Source of the DNA: Candidatus Heritagella intestinalis
GTDB taxonomy: Bacteria > Bacillota > Clostridia > Oscillospirales > Acutalibacteraceae
Assembly: GCA_904420555.1 (NCBI GenBank)
Contig: CAJFVO010000009.1
Coordinates: 1-64,000 of the forward strand
Length of the DNA stretch: 64,000 nt
Direction: 5' to 3'
Below, in pieces: positions 53,639-62,221 of this stretch (position 1 is its first letter; every line of letters starts with the position of its first letter). The notes beneath the pieces were generated by a model. That model made no database searches and was not told the DNA's origin. It saw only the letters and a list, made by a program, of their open reading frames with translations. The position numbers were made by a program, and so were the translations under genes.

Positions 53639-56551
53639 TCACTGTTCCAGGGCGGCGAAGAGGCTGCGCAGGCGAATCTTCACGGCGCCCAAATTGGTAA
53701 TTTCGTCGATTTTAATCTGGGTGTAAATCTTGTGTTCCTCTTCCAGGATCTCCCGGACCTCGTCGGTGGTGATGGCGTCCACGCCGCAGCCGAAGGACAC
53801 CAGCTGCACCAGGTTCATGTCCGGCTGGTCGGCAATATATTTGGCCGCCGCATACAGGCGGGCGTGATAGGTCCACTGGTTGAGCACGCCGGTGCGGAAC
53901 CGGTGCTCGTGGAAGCTGACGGAGTCCTCGGAAACCACCGCGGCCCCCAGGCTGGTGATGAGCTTGTCAATGCCGTGGTTGATTTCCGGGTCCAGGTGAT
54001 AGGGCCGGCCGCTGAGGACGATAATGGGCAGGTGCTTCTCCCGGGCCTTCTCGATGATGATTTCGCCCTGATGGCGCACGTCCTCCAGATACCAGTAGTA
54101 GGCGTCATAGGCGGCGTCAGCGGCCTCCTTCACCTCCCGGTGGGAGATGCCCTCAAAGTACTGGGCCAGAATCTCCGTCATCTTGCCGGGGAAGTCCTTT
54201 TTCCGGTGGATGCCCACATAATCCTTGATAAAGGTGGCGTCTTCCAGCTCCGGCATATTGGCGGAGATGACCTCGGGATAATAGGCCACCACCGGGCAGT
54301 TGTAGTGGTTGTCCCCCAAATCCTCATCGAAGTTATAGGACATACAGGGGTAGAAAATGGTCTTGACCCCCTGGTTGAGGAGGGCAATCACATGGCCGTG
54401 CATGAGCTTGGCCGGGAAGCACACGGTATCCGAAGGGATGGTGTGCTGACCTTCAATATACAGCTCCCGGCTGGAAACCGGGGACACCACCACTTCAAAG
54501 CCCAGCCGGGTGAAGAAGGTGTGCCAGAAGGGCAGCAGCTCATACAGATTCAGGCCCATGGGGATGCCGATTTTGCCGCGCTTCCCCTGGCGGGGCTCGT
54601 AGGAGCGGAGCTTCTGGAGCTTATAGGCGTAGAGGTTCAAATCGTCCCCCGCGCCGGAACGCTTGGTTACCGGCTTCTCGCAGCGGTTGCCGCCGATAAA
54701 CCGCCGGCCGCCGCTGAATAGATTCACCGTCAAACGGCAGTGGTTGCTGCACAGGCCGCAGGAGGTGACCTTCACCTCGTGGACAAAGTTTTCCAGCTCG
54801 TCCCGGGAGATAATGCTCTTGCTTTCATCGGGGTTCTTCTGATACCGCTGCATGGCGTACACCGCCGCGCCGTAAGCGCCCATGAGGCCGGAGATGTCCG
54901 GGCGGATGACGTCCACCCCCAGCTCCTTCTCAAAGACCCGGAGCACCGCGTCATTGAGGAAGGTGCCGCCCTGTACCACAATCCGGCGGCCCAGCTCTTC
55001 GGCGGAGGAGGCCCGGATGACTTTATAAATGGCGTTCTTTACCACGCTCACAGACAGGCCCGCGGAGATATCCTCGGTGGTAGCGCCGTCCTTCTGGGCC
55101 TGTTTCACAGAGGAATTCATGAACACCGTACACCGGGAACCCAAATCCACCGGGTGCTTGGCGAAGAGGCCCAGCTTGGCGAACTCGGCGATGTCGTAGC
55201 CCAAGGTGTTGGCAAAGGTCTGGAGGAAGGAGCCGCAGCCGGAAGAACAGGCCTCGTTGAGGAAGATGTTGTCGATAGCGCCGTTACGGATTTTAAAGCA
55301 CTTCATATCCTGGCCGCCGATGTCGATGACGAAATCCACATCGGGCATAAAGGTCTTGGCGGCGGTAAAGTGGGCCACCGTCTCCACAATGCCATACTCA
55401 ATGGCAAAGGCGTTTTTCAGCAGCTCTTCGCCGTAGCCGGTGACGGCCCCAGTGACAATGCGGATATTGGGATGCTCTTGATAGAGGTTTAAGAGGTACT
55501 CCCGGATAATGGGCACCGGGTTGCCGGCGTTGCTCCGGTAAATGGAGTCCAGCAGGTTGCCCTTTTCGTCCAGCAGCGCGGCCTTGACGGTGGTGGAACC
55601 GGCGTCCACCCCCAAAAAGCACAGGCCGTCGTAGGAATCCAAATCCGCCCGGGGAGCCTTGCACTTGTCGTGGCGGGCCTTAAAGGCATCGTACTCTTCC
55701 TGGGAGTCAAACAGGGGCGGGATAAAGAGGAAGGAAGCGTTGCCCGTATAGGAGGCGATATTTTTCAGAGCCGTATTCAAATCCACGGCGATTTCACTGT
55801 TGTACGCCGCGCCCAGTGCCACAAAATAGAGGGAGTTTTCCGGACAGACGCCCTCTGTAGAAAGGGCCTTGTCAAAGGCGGCCCGCAGCTCCGAGAGGAA
55901 AGTCAAAGGCCCGCCCAGATACACCACCTTGCCGGAAATGGGCCGGCCCTGGGCCAGGCCGGCGATGGTCTGGTTGGCCACGGCGGCAAAGATGCTGGCG
56001 GCCACGTCGCTCTTCCGGGCCCCCTGGTTCAGAAGGGGCTGCACGTCGGTTTTGGCGAACACGCCGCACCGGGAAGCAATGGTGTAAATGCGCTGGTGGT
56101 CCTTGGCCTGCTCGTTCATCTCGTCGGGGGTCATGTGCAGCAGGGTGGCCATCTGGTCGATAAAGGCTCCGGTGCCGCCGGCGCAGGTGCCGTTCATGCG
56201 CACCTCCAGGCCGCCGGTGAGAAACAGAATTTTAGCGTCCTCGCCCCCCAGCTCGATGACAGAGTCCGCGTCGGGAATGAGCCGCTGCAGGGCCAGACGG
56301 GTGGCGTAAACCTCCTGGATAAAGGGCAGGGAACAGCTTTCGGCAATGCCCATGCCGGCGCTGCCGGAGACGGACACCATGGCGTCCTCCCCTTTGACGT
56401 AGTCTTTCTGCACCCGGCTGAGAAGCTCTTCCATTTTCTCGGTGATTTGGGAATAGTGGCGCTCATAGGACTGATAGACAATCTTTTCCTTCTCGTCCAG
56501 CACCACGCATTTAATGGTGGTAGAGCCCACGTCCAGTCCGATTTTCATCAT
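53639..56551 (-). CDS. BadF/HgdC-type ATPase (two ASKHA domains) with DUF2229 region
   Basis: The 970-residue protein has two acetate-kinase-like ATPase domains. The first opens MKIGLDVGSTTIKCVVLD and holds NGTCAGGTGAFID; the second has FLGVDAGSTTVKAALLDEKG near 310 and NEACSSGCGSFLQTF. Each domain thus keeps the Cys used for a bridging [4Fe-4S] cluster in HgdC. The last part (about 620-900) is the DUF2229 region, with IPSDTVCFPAKLMHGH and FYPCMSYNF. Relatives activate dehydratases and benzoyl-CoA-type reductases by ATP-driven electron transfer. The real substrate of this group is unknown. The start follows GAGAGGA. Confidence 0.87.
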   Translation of the reverse strand: MMKIGLDVGSTTIKCVVLDEKEKIVYQSYERHYSQITEKMEELLSRVQKDYVKGEDAMVSVSGSAGMGIAESCSLPFIQEVYATRLALQRLIPDADSVIELGGEDAKILFLTGGLEVRMNGTCAGGTGAFIDQMATLLHMTPDEMNEQAKDHQRIYTIASRCGVFAKTDVQPLLNQGARKSDVAASIFAAVANQTIAGLAQGRPISGKVVYLGGPLTFLSELRAAFDKALSTEGVCPENSLYFVALGAAYNSEIAVDLNTALKNIASYTGNASFLFIPPLFDSQEEYDAFKARHDKCKAPRADLDSYDGLCFLGVDAGSTTVKAALLDEKGNLLDSIYRSNAGNPVPIIREYLLNLYQEHPNIRIVTGAVTGYGEELLKNAFAIEYGIVETVAHFTAAKTFMPDVDFVIDIGGQDMKCFKIRNGAIDNIFLNEACSSGCGSFLQTFANTLGYDIAEFAKLGLFAKHPVDLGSRCTVFMNSSVKQAQKDGATTEDISAGLSVSVVKNAIYKVIRASSAEELGRRIVVQGGTFLNDAVLRVFEKELGVDVIRPDISGLMGAYGAAVYAMQRYQKNPDESKSIISRDELENFVHEVKVTSCGLCSNHCRLTVNLFSGGRRFIGGNRCEKPVTKRSGAGDDLNLYAYKLQKLRSYEPRQGKRGKIGIPMGLNLYELLPFWHTFFTRLGFEVVVSPVSSRELYIEGQHTIPSDTVCFPAKLMHGHVIALLNQGVKTIFYPCMSYNFDEDLGDNHYNCPVVAYYPEVISANMPELEDATFIKDYVGIHRKKDFPGKMTEILAQYFEGISHREVKEAADAAYDAYYWYLEDVRHQGEIIIEKAREKHLPIIVLSGRPYHLDPEINHGIDKLITSLGAAVVSEDSVSFHEHRFRTGVLNQWTYHARLYAAAKYIADQPDMNLVQLVSFGCGVDAITTDEVREILEEEHKIYTQIKIDEITNLGAVKIRLRSLFAALEQ

Positions 56552-56579
56552 ATACAATCATTCCTCTCTATCAATGGCA

Positions 56580-57014
56580 TTACCGCAAGCGAAGGTTCTT
56601 CCGAAGAGCGGCGTTGGATTCTTCAATCAATTCCAGAAGCAGGCGAAAGCGCTCCGGCCCCAGCTCCTTTTGCAGCAGGGCAATGGTCCGGCTGCACTCC
56701 TTTTGGGCCGCAATCACCAACTGGACGCCGCAGGGGGTCAGGGACAGGGTGTAGCTGCGCCCATCCACCGGACTGGGTTTCCGGGAAATATATCCCCGGC
56801 TTTCCAGCCGTTTCAGCAAAGCGGTGGTACAGGGCCGGGAAATCCCCAAAAACTCGCTCACCGCCACCGGGGTAATCTCCTCCTGGGTGTCGTGCAGATA
56901 GAAAAGCGTCCCCAATTCGCTTTTTCGCACAGGCAGGTCCAGCTTCTGGTTCAAATTCAGGCGGCAAAAAAAGGAAATTTCAGAAACCGCCCGGCAAACC
57001 GGTTCGTTGGTCAA
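56580..57014 (-). CDS. MarR-family transcription regulator
   Basis: The 144-residue protein has the winged-helix MarR core: 'LGTLFYLHDTQEEITPVAVSEFLGISRPCTTALLKRLESRGYISRKPSPVDGRSYTLSLT', with the DxRS wing signature (VDGRSYT). Helices at both ends form the dimer interface. It lies 28 bp upstream of the dehydratase-activator gene on the same strand and probably controls it. A perfect inverted repeat 63-81 bp upstream is the likely operator. Confidence 0.9.
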   Translation of the reverse strand: MTNEPVCRAVSEISFFCRLNLNQKLDLPVRKSELGTLFYLHDTQEEITPVAVSEFLGISRPCTTALLKRLESRGYISRKPSPVDGRSYTLSLTPCGVQLVIAAQKECSRTIALLQKELGPERFRLLLELIEESNAALRKNLRLR

Positions 57015-57076
57015 TGGTTTCCACCTCGGTTATTTATGGAAATTCTGCGCCAGCCGGTTCCAGCGCAGGAAATAAA

Positions 57077-57095
57077 TAGTTAAAAAACATAACTA
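57077..57095 (-). promoter_or_regulatory. Probable MarR operator
   Basis: TAGTTA-N7-TAACTA is a perfect 6-bp inverted repeat in an AT-rich stretch just before the marR gene, at the position expected for autoregulation. Confidence 0.6.
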
Positions 57096-57262
57096 CCGGC
57101 CTGTTCATTATCCCCCCAAAAAGCGGCAAAGTCAAGTGCCCGGCAAAAAACAGTGCATTTCGACAAAAGCGCCTTGCGGATAGGCAAAAAAGGCTTGCAG
57201 TTTTGTCTTTTGGTTTGGAAAAGCCCGGAAAAATGTCAAAAGAAAACCAGACCCGGCGGGCA

Positions 57263-57301
57263 TAAAAAAGGCCCGCTCCCCGCTATGCAGAAAGCAAGCC
57301 T
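57263..57301 (-). terminator. Terminator after the spore-coat genes
   Basis: AGGCTTGCT pairs with AGCGGGCCT using two G-U pairs, followed on the minus strand by TTTTTT. The rest of the 57015-57325 gap holds the MarR operator and no gene. Confidence 0.55.
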
Positions 57302-57325
57302 TTGCAGTGGTATTGAGATTTTCTG

Positions 57326-57598
57326 TTAAGGGGCCTTCAGCTGCTGCCGGAGCCGGTCCACCATTTCGGCAGAGGCCGGGGCCGGCGAAATCCACTGACG
57401 TTTCTTCATTTCGTCTGCCAGCTCCCCTTGTATCTGGTATTCTTCCTCCATGACGCTCCAAGCCGTGTCCCGCAGGGCGGCCTGGGAGCATCCCAGGGCC
57501 AGGCGGCTGCTTTCCATGGCCAAACGCTCCTGGAAAGCCAGGATATCGGCCATCAGCGTCTGATCGTCTGCTTGTTGTTTCCGTTTCCCCGTTTCCAT
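57326..57598 (-). CDS. CotF-family spore-coat protein
   Basis: The 90-residue protein resembles the CotF family: 'LMADILAFQERLAMESSRLALGCSQAALRDTAWSVMEEEYQIQGELADEMKKRQW', which is helical and shares the family's 'EEEYQIQ..L...M..RGW' end. CotF-like proteins are part of the spore coat. The gene is 15 bp after its partner and starts behind AAAAGGAGG. The two genes form an operon, likely under mother-cell sigma factors. No sigma E or K promoter was pinned down. Confidence 0.72.
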   Translation of the reverse strand: METGKRKQQADDQTLMADILAFQERLAMESSRLALGCSQAALRDTAWSVMEEEYQIQGELADEMKKRQWISPAPASAEMVDRLRQQLKAP

Positions 57599-57613
57599 AG
57601 CCGGGCCTCCTTT

Positions 57614-57802
57614 TCACGATGGTTCCAGCAGGCTGGCCAGCTGTTCCTGGAGCATCCGATGGCGGCCGGCCAGGCTTTCCAGCTTCATACGGAGCTGGGG
57701 GTCGCTGCACCGAGGTGCGCTGTCCAGACATTTTTCTTCCATCAGCCGTTCCAGCCGAATCTGTTCTTCCAACAGGAGGAGTTCTTTTTGCGTCAGTTCC
57801 AT
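57614..57802 (-). CDS. Small spore-coat-associated helical protein
   Basis: The 62-residue protein is nearly all helical: MELTQKELLLLEEQIRLERL, then 'MEEKCLDSAPRCSDPQLRMKLESLAGRHRMLQEQLASLL'. Small proteins of this pattern, with 'DPQL...L......H...L..LL', precede CotF-like genes in many clostridia. I start it at the ATG at 57802 behind AAAGGAA. It forms an operon with the CotF-like gene. The two Cys residues may cross-link in the coat. The function is inferred from context. Confidence 0.62.
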   Translation of the reverse strand: MELTQKELLLLEEQIRLERLMEEKCLDSAPRCSDPQLRMKLESLAGRHRMLQEQLASLLEPS

Positions 57803-57863
57803 GTTCTGATTCCTTTCCGATAAACTCAAAAGGAGCGCTTTCTTGAATCGTGGACCGGGCCGG

Positions 57864-58223
57864 TTATGTAGCCCCGGGACGGTCCCCTAATCCAAAGCTG
57901 ACGGAAAGCGCTTTATCCACCTGCGACATGGCCTCCGGGCCAAGCCGCCCCATTTTTTCTTTCAGCCTGTGCTTATCCAGGGTCCTGACCTGTTCCAGCA
58001 GGACAATGGAATCCCGGGACAGGCCCGTGTTTTCTGCCGAAAGCAGGATATGGGTGGGCAGGTTGGCCTTGGAACGCTGGCTGGTAATGGCCGCCGCAAT
58101 CACCGTAGGGCTGAACCGGTTGCCCACATCGTTCTGCACAATCAGCACCGGCCGCACCCCGCCCTGCTCCGAGCCCACCACCGGGCTCAGGTCGGCATAA
58201 TAAATATCGCCCCGATGAATCAT
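57864..58223 (-). CDS. mazF: PemK/MazF-family endoribonuclease toxin (no antitoxin nearby)
   Basis: The 119-residue protein matches MazF/NdoA. It starts [44 protein letters not shown], with the catalytic Arg-Pro loop (GGVRPV). '[18 protein letters not shown]' follows in the middle, with the active-site Gln-Val-Arg-Thr strand. MazF cleaves RNA at short sequences. The usual antitoxin gene is not found in the 142 bp upstream; the nearest upstream gene is a lipoprotein. The start at 58223 has no strong ribosome binding site, so expression may be low. It is convergent with nothing and lies upstream of the spore-coat pair. Confidence 0.9.
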   Translation of the reverse strand: MIHRGDIYYADLSPVVGSEQGGVRPVLIVQNDVGNRFSPTVIAAAITSQRSKANLPTHILLSAENTGLSRDSIVLLEQVRTLDKHRLKEKMGRLGPEAMSQVDKALSVSFGLGDRPGAT

Positions 58224-58365
58224 CCGTTTTCACACTCCGCATCCTTTTTGTAGTGGGAACCCGATACTATTGTTGCCGCTTTGGCAAAGGTTTAAACATG
58301 CCCTTTGCCAAAAAATCCTGGCAAAAGAAAATCCATCGTGGTGGTTCGGGCCCCACTCCATAATA

Positions 58366-58902
58366 TTAGGAAACGGTCAAAGGGGTGCCATCCGCCGCCT
58401 GGCTGTGGGAGGAAAACTGCGCCTCCAGCTGCCAGGTAGGGACTTCCAGAGACGCCGGCCTGCCGGCCTCGTCCGTCTCCAACACCAGCGCTTCCCCGCT
58501 GGATAAGGCCCCGTGCCACTGGCCCTCTTCCCAGGTAAGCTCCCCGTAAGCGGCGCTGTCCAAAGCGGAAAAGAGCCTTCCAAACAGGCTTTCTTCCATA
58601 ACGCCCCCGTCCCGCTGGACGGAAATCCCTTCCATGGAGACCCAGCAGCTGTCTTGCTCCCTGCGGACCTCCCAGCCCGCCATGGCCTGGGGCGATTCCA
58701 CGGAAAAAGAGGCGATGCCTTCCAGGGAGCGGCTGCACCGGCCCTCCACTTCCACACCGTTCATGGAGACCACACAGGCGCTGTTTTCCAAAATCATCTC
58801 CGGCTTCTGCGGAGACGGCTGGGGCCCGGCGCAGCCTGTCAGCAGTACAAGGGCAACAGCCGCTCCCCAGGCCCATTTTCCCCACCGTTTCTTCCCCTTC
58901 AT
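58366..58902 (-). CDS. Putative lipoprotein of unknown function
   Basis: The 178-residue protein begins with a basic stretch and a hydrophobic segment that ends in LLTGCAG, a clear lipobox with Cys24. The mature part is about 155 residues, beta-rich and without a recognised family. The segment 'WEEGQWHGALSSGEALVLETDEAGRPASLEVP' resembles proteins that measure or bind something, but no function can be named. The start follows AGGGGGC. It is the first gene before mazF on the same strand. Confidence 0.72.
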   Translation of the reverse strand: MKGKKRWGKWAWGAAVALVLLTGCAGPQPSPQKPEMILENSACVVSMNGVEVEGRCSRSLEGIASFSVESPQAMAGWEVRREQDSCWVSMEGISVQRDGGVMEESLFGRLFSALDSAAYGELTWEEGQWHGALSSGEALVLETDEAGRPASLEVPTWQLEAQFSSHSQAADGTPLTVS

Positions 58903-59467
58903 TCTATCGCCCCCTCGCTCTCGGCCTCTCCCCTGTTTTTGGCGGGAGAGTTCCTCTTCCCTATGAGCCTATGCAGAAATCCCCAGCAGCATACCCCCAG
59001 ACTAAGTCTGGATGTAAGCCGCGGGACAGCGGCATCAAGGAACAGGCTTTCTTCCCGCGTAAGCGGCCTTTCAGCGCAAGGCAGGGAGCCCTCATGGAGA
59101 GCGCCGTGTGCCAGTGGCAGACGCTTTTTACTCCCTCCGTCACGCTGACGCGTGCCATCCCCTCTTAGAAGGAACTCCCTCCGGCACTTCGTGCCACCTC
59201 CCTCATGGAGGGAGGCAATGGCCCCCTCTCTGAGGGGGCTGTCTCCGAAGGAGACTGGGGGAGTTCCTCTCTGGGGGGGCTGTCTCCGAAGGAGACTGGG
59301 GGAGTTCCTCTCTGAGGGGGGTGCGGCATGCCGGTGGCATGCGAATAGCACCACCCGAACCGGCAGGTGAGACTCTGTCAACGTCAGTTGACTGGGGGAG
59401 TAAGAAGCCCCCTTCCCGAAGGGGCCTAACGCTGCCCACTGCCCACTGACTACTGACCACTGTCCGC
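58903..59467. repeat. Repeat-rich, gene-free intergenic region
   Basis: This 565-bp stretch contains only spurious frames. It holds several small hairpins (GGCACTTCGTGCC; CCTCCCTCATGGAGGGAGG), a tandem repeat (59226-59320), a GGCATGCCGGTGGCATGC palindromic stretch and a CACTG-rich tract near 59430-59460. Such composite intergenic elements occur in many copies in Oscillospirales genomes, which I recall but cannot check here. It probably spreads by duplication and may fold in RNA. Confidence 0.65.
59226..59320 (+). repeat. 41-bp tandem repeat, 2.3 copies
   Basis: Copies at 59226-59266 and 59267-59307 are nearly identical (CTCTCTGAGGGGGCTGTCTC plus GAAGGAGACTGGGGGAGTTC; one internal difference), followed by a partial third copy. 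Each unit contains an inverted pair GTCTCC/GGAGAC. Confidence 0.85.
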
Positions 59468-61066
59468 TTATCGGTCCCACTTGTCGCACAGGGAGGTAAT
59501 CTGGTCGGCAAACCGGGCCAAATCCTTGTTGGCCCCGCCCTCGTTGTGGGCAATGACCTGGAGCAGCCGGCGGCCAGCGGCCACCAGCCGGGCATACACG
59601 GAAGAAGCCGCCCGGCGCTTCTGGCGGGAGGGCTTCTCGCTGGGTTCCAGACCCTCGCTGATGACCCGGTCCGTGAGCAAATCATAGGCCGCCAAATAAT
59701 TCGGTACTATGGGCTGATACCCCATGGCCTGGAGGGTCGCCGCAAAGGAGGACGCCGCCTCCGCTTCCCCGTGGACGACAAACACCCGCCGGGGCTTGGG
59801 CGAAAAGGAGGTAATCCACCGGAGCAGGCCCGTGCGGTCCGCATGGGCGGACAGGGCCCGGAAATTGCAGATTCTGGCCATGACCACGATTTCCTCTCCA
59901 AACAGCTTGACGCTGGGCACGCCGTCAATGAGCCGCCGGCCCAGAGTGCCCGCCGCCTGATACCCCACAAAGAGGATGGTGCATTCCTTCCGCCAGAGGT
60001 TGTGCTTCAAATGGTGGCGGATGCGTCCAGCCTCACACATACCGCTGGAAGAAATAATGACCTTGGGCACCCCATCGGCGTTGAGGTTTTTGGATTCCTC
60101 CACGGTCTCGCACAACCGCAAATCCGGAAACCGGATGGGATTGTACCCGCTCTTGATAATTTCCACAGTCTCTTCATCGGCATAGCCTGTCAGGTCGCCG
60201 CTGTAAATATTGGTGGCCCGGGCGGAAAGGGGGCTGTCCACATACACCGGGAAGTCCGGGTGGTGGGCCACCAGCCCCTGCTCCTTGATTTCCCGGAGAA
60301 GATACAGCAGTTCCTGGGTACGGCCTACCGCAAAGCTGGGAATCACCACGTTTCCCCCCTGGCTCAGGGTATCGTCGATGACTTTGGCCAGCTCCACCCG
60401 GTAATCCTCCACTTTATCGTGCTCCCGGTTGCCGTAGGTGGATTCCATCACCACATAATCGGCCTCGGTCAGGTACTGCGGGTCCCGGATAATGGGCCGA
60501 TGGGGGCTGCCGATATCCCCGGAAAACACCAGGGTCTTGGTCACGTCCCCCTCTGTCAGGCGCAGGGTCACGCTGGCGGAACCCAACAGATGCCCGGCGT
60601 CAGTCATGGTAAAGGAAATCCCCGGGGCCGGGGTCACCTCCTGCCCATAGACGCAGGGGGTCAGATAGGGCAGGGTATCCTCCGCATCCTGGACGGTATA
60701 AAGGGGCTCCGCTTCCGGCCGGCCGGCCCGGCGGCCCTTGCGGTTCTCCATCTCCGCGTCCATTTCCTGAATGCGGGCGCTGTCCAGAAGCATGATTTCC
60801 AGCAAATCGCAGGTGGCCCCGGTGGCGAAGATCCGGCCCCGGAATCCCTGGCGCACCAGCAGGGGCAGCCGTCCGCTGTGGTCAATGTGGGCATGGGTCA
60901 CAATGACGAAGTCGATTTGGGAGGCCTTAAAGGGCAGTTCCCCGTTTCCGTCATCATCGCCGCCCTGCTGCATGCCGCAGTCAATGAGGAAAGTCTTGCC
61001 GCAGGCTTCCACACAGTGGCAGCTTCCCGTAACTTCCTTATCCGCTCCGTAAAAGTAGAGTTTCAT
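59468..61066 (-). CDS. Beta-CASP metallo-beta-lactamase-fold ribonuclease
   Basis: The 532-residue protein has the MBL fold with DFVIVTHAHIDHSGRLP (HxHxDH near 56-61) and a GHLLGS motif. The beta-CASP insertion has 'YGNREHDKV', 'VIPSFAVGRTQELLYLL', a 'SSSGMCEAGRIRHHL' stretch and the final 'FRALSAHADRTGLLRWI'. Relatives process or degrade RNA in archaea and bacteria (CPSF/RNase J-like). The basic C-terminal tail (SEKPSRQKRRAA) suits RNA binding. The ATG at 61066 is chosen because AAAGGATGG precedes it. It is a single gene between the repeat region and spoIIGA. Confidence 0.92.
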   Translation of the reverse strand: MKLYFYGADKEVTGSCHCVEACGKTFLIDCGMQQGGDDDGNGELPFKASQIDFVIVTHAHIDHSGRLPLLVRQGFRGRIFATGATCDLLEIMLLDSARIQEMDAEMENRKGRRAGRPEAEPLYTVQDAEDTLPYLTPCVYGQEVTPAPGISFTMTDAGHLLGSASVTLRLTEGDVTKTLVFSGDIGSPHRPIIRDPQYLTEADYVVMESTYGNREHDKVEDYRVELAKVIDDTLSQGGNVVIPSFAVGRTQELLYLLREIKEQGLVAHHPDFPVYVDSPLSARATNIYSGDLTGYADEETVEIIKSGYNPIRFPDLRLCETVEESKNLNADGVPKVIISSSGMCEAGRIRHHLKHNLWRKECTILFVGYQAAGTLGRRLIDGVPSVKLFGEEIVVMARICNFRALSAHADRTGLLRWITSFSPKPRRVFVVHGEAEAASSFAATLQAMGYQPIVPNYLAAYDLLTDRVISEGLEPSEKPSRQKRRAASSVYARLVAAGRRLLQVIAHNEGGANKDLARFADQITSLCDKWDR

Positions 61067-61280
61067 GTGATACCATCCTTTCTGTAGAATCAAAGGATTC
61101 TACGCTAAACTATGCTATGGAATTGCAGTGGAAAACATATCAAAAACGGCTATGGGGCCGCCGCAAAAACGCCGGCGCCCTTCTATTCTTATTATACATG
61201 ATTTCTCGCATAATTTGTGAAAAAATATAGCAAAAACTCCCGCTTTCAGGCAAAAAATTTTTCCGCTCCCTGTCCCGGGT

Positions 61281-61314
61281 ATGACAGAAAAGGACACTCC
61301 CCCAGGGGTATACT
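61281..61314 (+). promoter_or_regulatory. spoIIG-type promoter
   Basis: ATGACA and TATACT are spaced by 22 bp, the unusual distance known from the Spo0A-activated spoIIG promoter of Bacillus subtilis. The TGACAGAA downstream of the -35 box is only a partial match to a Spo0A box. Confidence 0.65.
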
Positions 61315-61359
61315 GGAGACGCAGGCAAACACAGCCGGCAAAAGAGAAAGGGGGCGCCC

Positions 61360-62205
61360 ATGACCCAGACCATTTACATAGACGTTCTGATTCTGGTAAA
61401 CCTGCTGGTCAACTACTTCCTGCTGCTCACGGTGCGGGGATTCCTCCATGTGCCGGTCAAGCGGGGACGGGTGTTCCTGGGGGCTCTGGCCGGGGCGGCA
61501 GGCTCCCTGGTCATCTTCCTCCCCCAGCCCCACTGGAGCGCCGCCCTGTTTTTCCGGCTGGCCATTTCGGCGGTCATGGTGCTGGCCTGCTTCTTCCCGG
61601 TAAACCTGCGGATGTTCGGCAAGCTGCTGGGGCTGCTCTATCTGGCGAGCTTCGGATTTGCGGGGTTTATGCTGGCCTTGTGGGCCATGGGGCAATCCTC
61701 CGGCCTGTTGATGAACAACGGTATCCTCTATCTGCCGGTGTCCCCCATGCTGCTGCTGGTATTGGCGGCGGCGGCCTATCTGGTCATGAGCCTCATCCGC
61801 CGGATTACCGGCCCCCGGGAGCCCAAGAGCCGGTTCTGCACGGTGGTCATCCGGAATGGCGGGGCACAGGTGTCCCTGCGGGGGAAAATCGACACCGGCA
61901 GCACTTTAGCGGAGCCCTTTTCCCACCGGCCGGCACTGGTGGTGGAAAAATCTGCGGCCATGGCGGTGCTCCCCTCTTGCCTACAGGAAAAGGCCGGGCC
62001 GGAAAGCTGGGAGGACGGCGTGCGGATGATTCCCTATCACGGAGTTTCCGGGGAAGGGTATCTGCCGGGATTTGTGCCGGAAGGGATGACCGTCACCGCC
62101 GGGGAAGGCCCCGAACCCCTGGAAAACTGCTGGGTAGCCGTTTGTGGACAGAAGCTGGGCCGGGGGGAATTCCAGGTGCTGGTCCCACCGGCGGTATTCG
62201 ATTGA
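61360..62205 (+). CDS. spoIIGA: SpoIIGA, pro-sigma-E processing protease
   Basis: The 281-residue protein has five membrane helices in its first half (about 1-145) and a soluble aspartic-protease-like domain with [13 protein letters not shown] (Asp178). This is the active-site motif of SpoIIGA. It cleaves the pro-peptide from pro-sigma E during engulfment. The start follows AAAGGGGGC. It is 16 bp upstream of sigE, matching the canonical order spoIIGA-sigE. Confidence 0.93.
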   Translation: MTQTIYIDVLILVNLLVNYFLLLTVRGFLHVPVKRGRVFLGALAGAAGSLVIFLPQPHWSAALFFRLAISAVMVLACFFPVNLRMFGKLLGLLYLASFGFAGFMLALWAMGQSSGLLMNNGILYLPVSPMLLLVLAAAAYLVMSLIRRITGPREPKSRFCTVVIRNGGAQVSLRGKIDTGSTLAEPFSHRPALVVEKSAAMAVLPSCLQEKAGPESWEDGVRMIPYHGVSGEGYLPGFVPEGMTVTAGEGPEPLENCWVAVCGQKLGRGEFQVLVPPAVFD

Positions 62206-62221
62206 AAGGAGGAGCTTTTAC

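Noticed and set aside
59226-59320. CRISPR array
   Set aside because: The 41-bp units are directly adjacent without spacers, and no cas genes are present.
59203-59489. Frames in the repeat region
   Set aside because: They are built of translated repeats and have no start signals.
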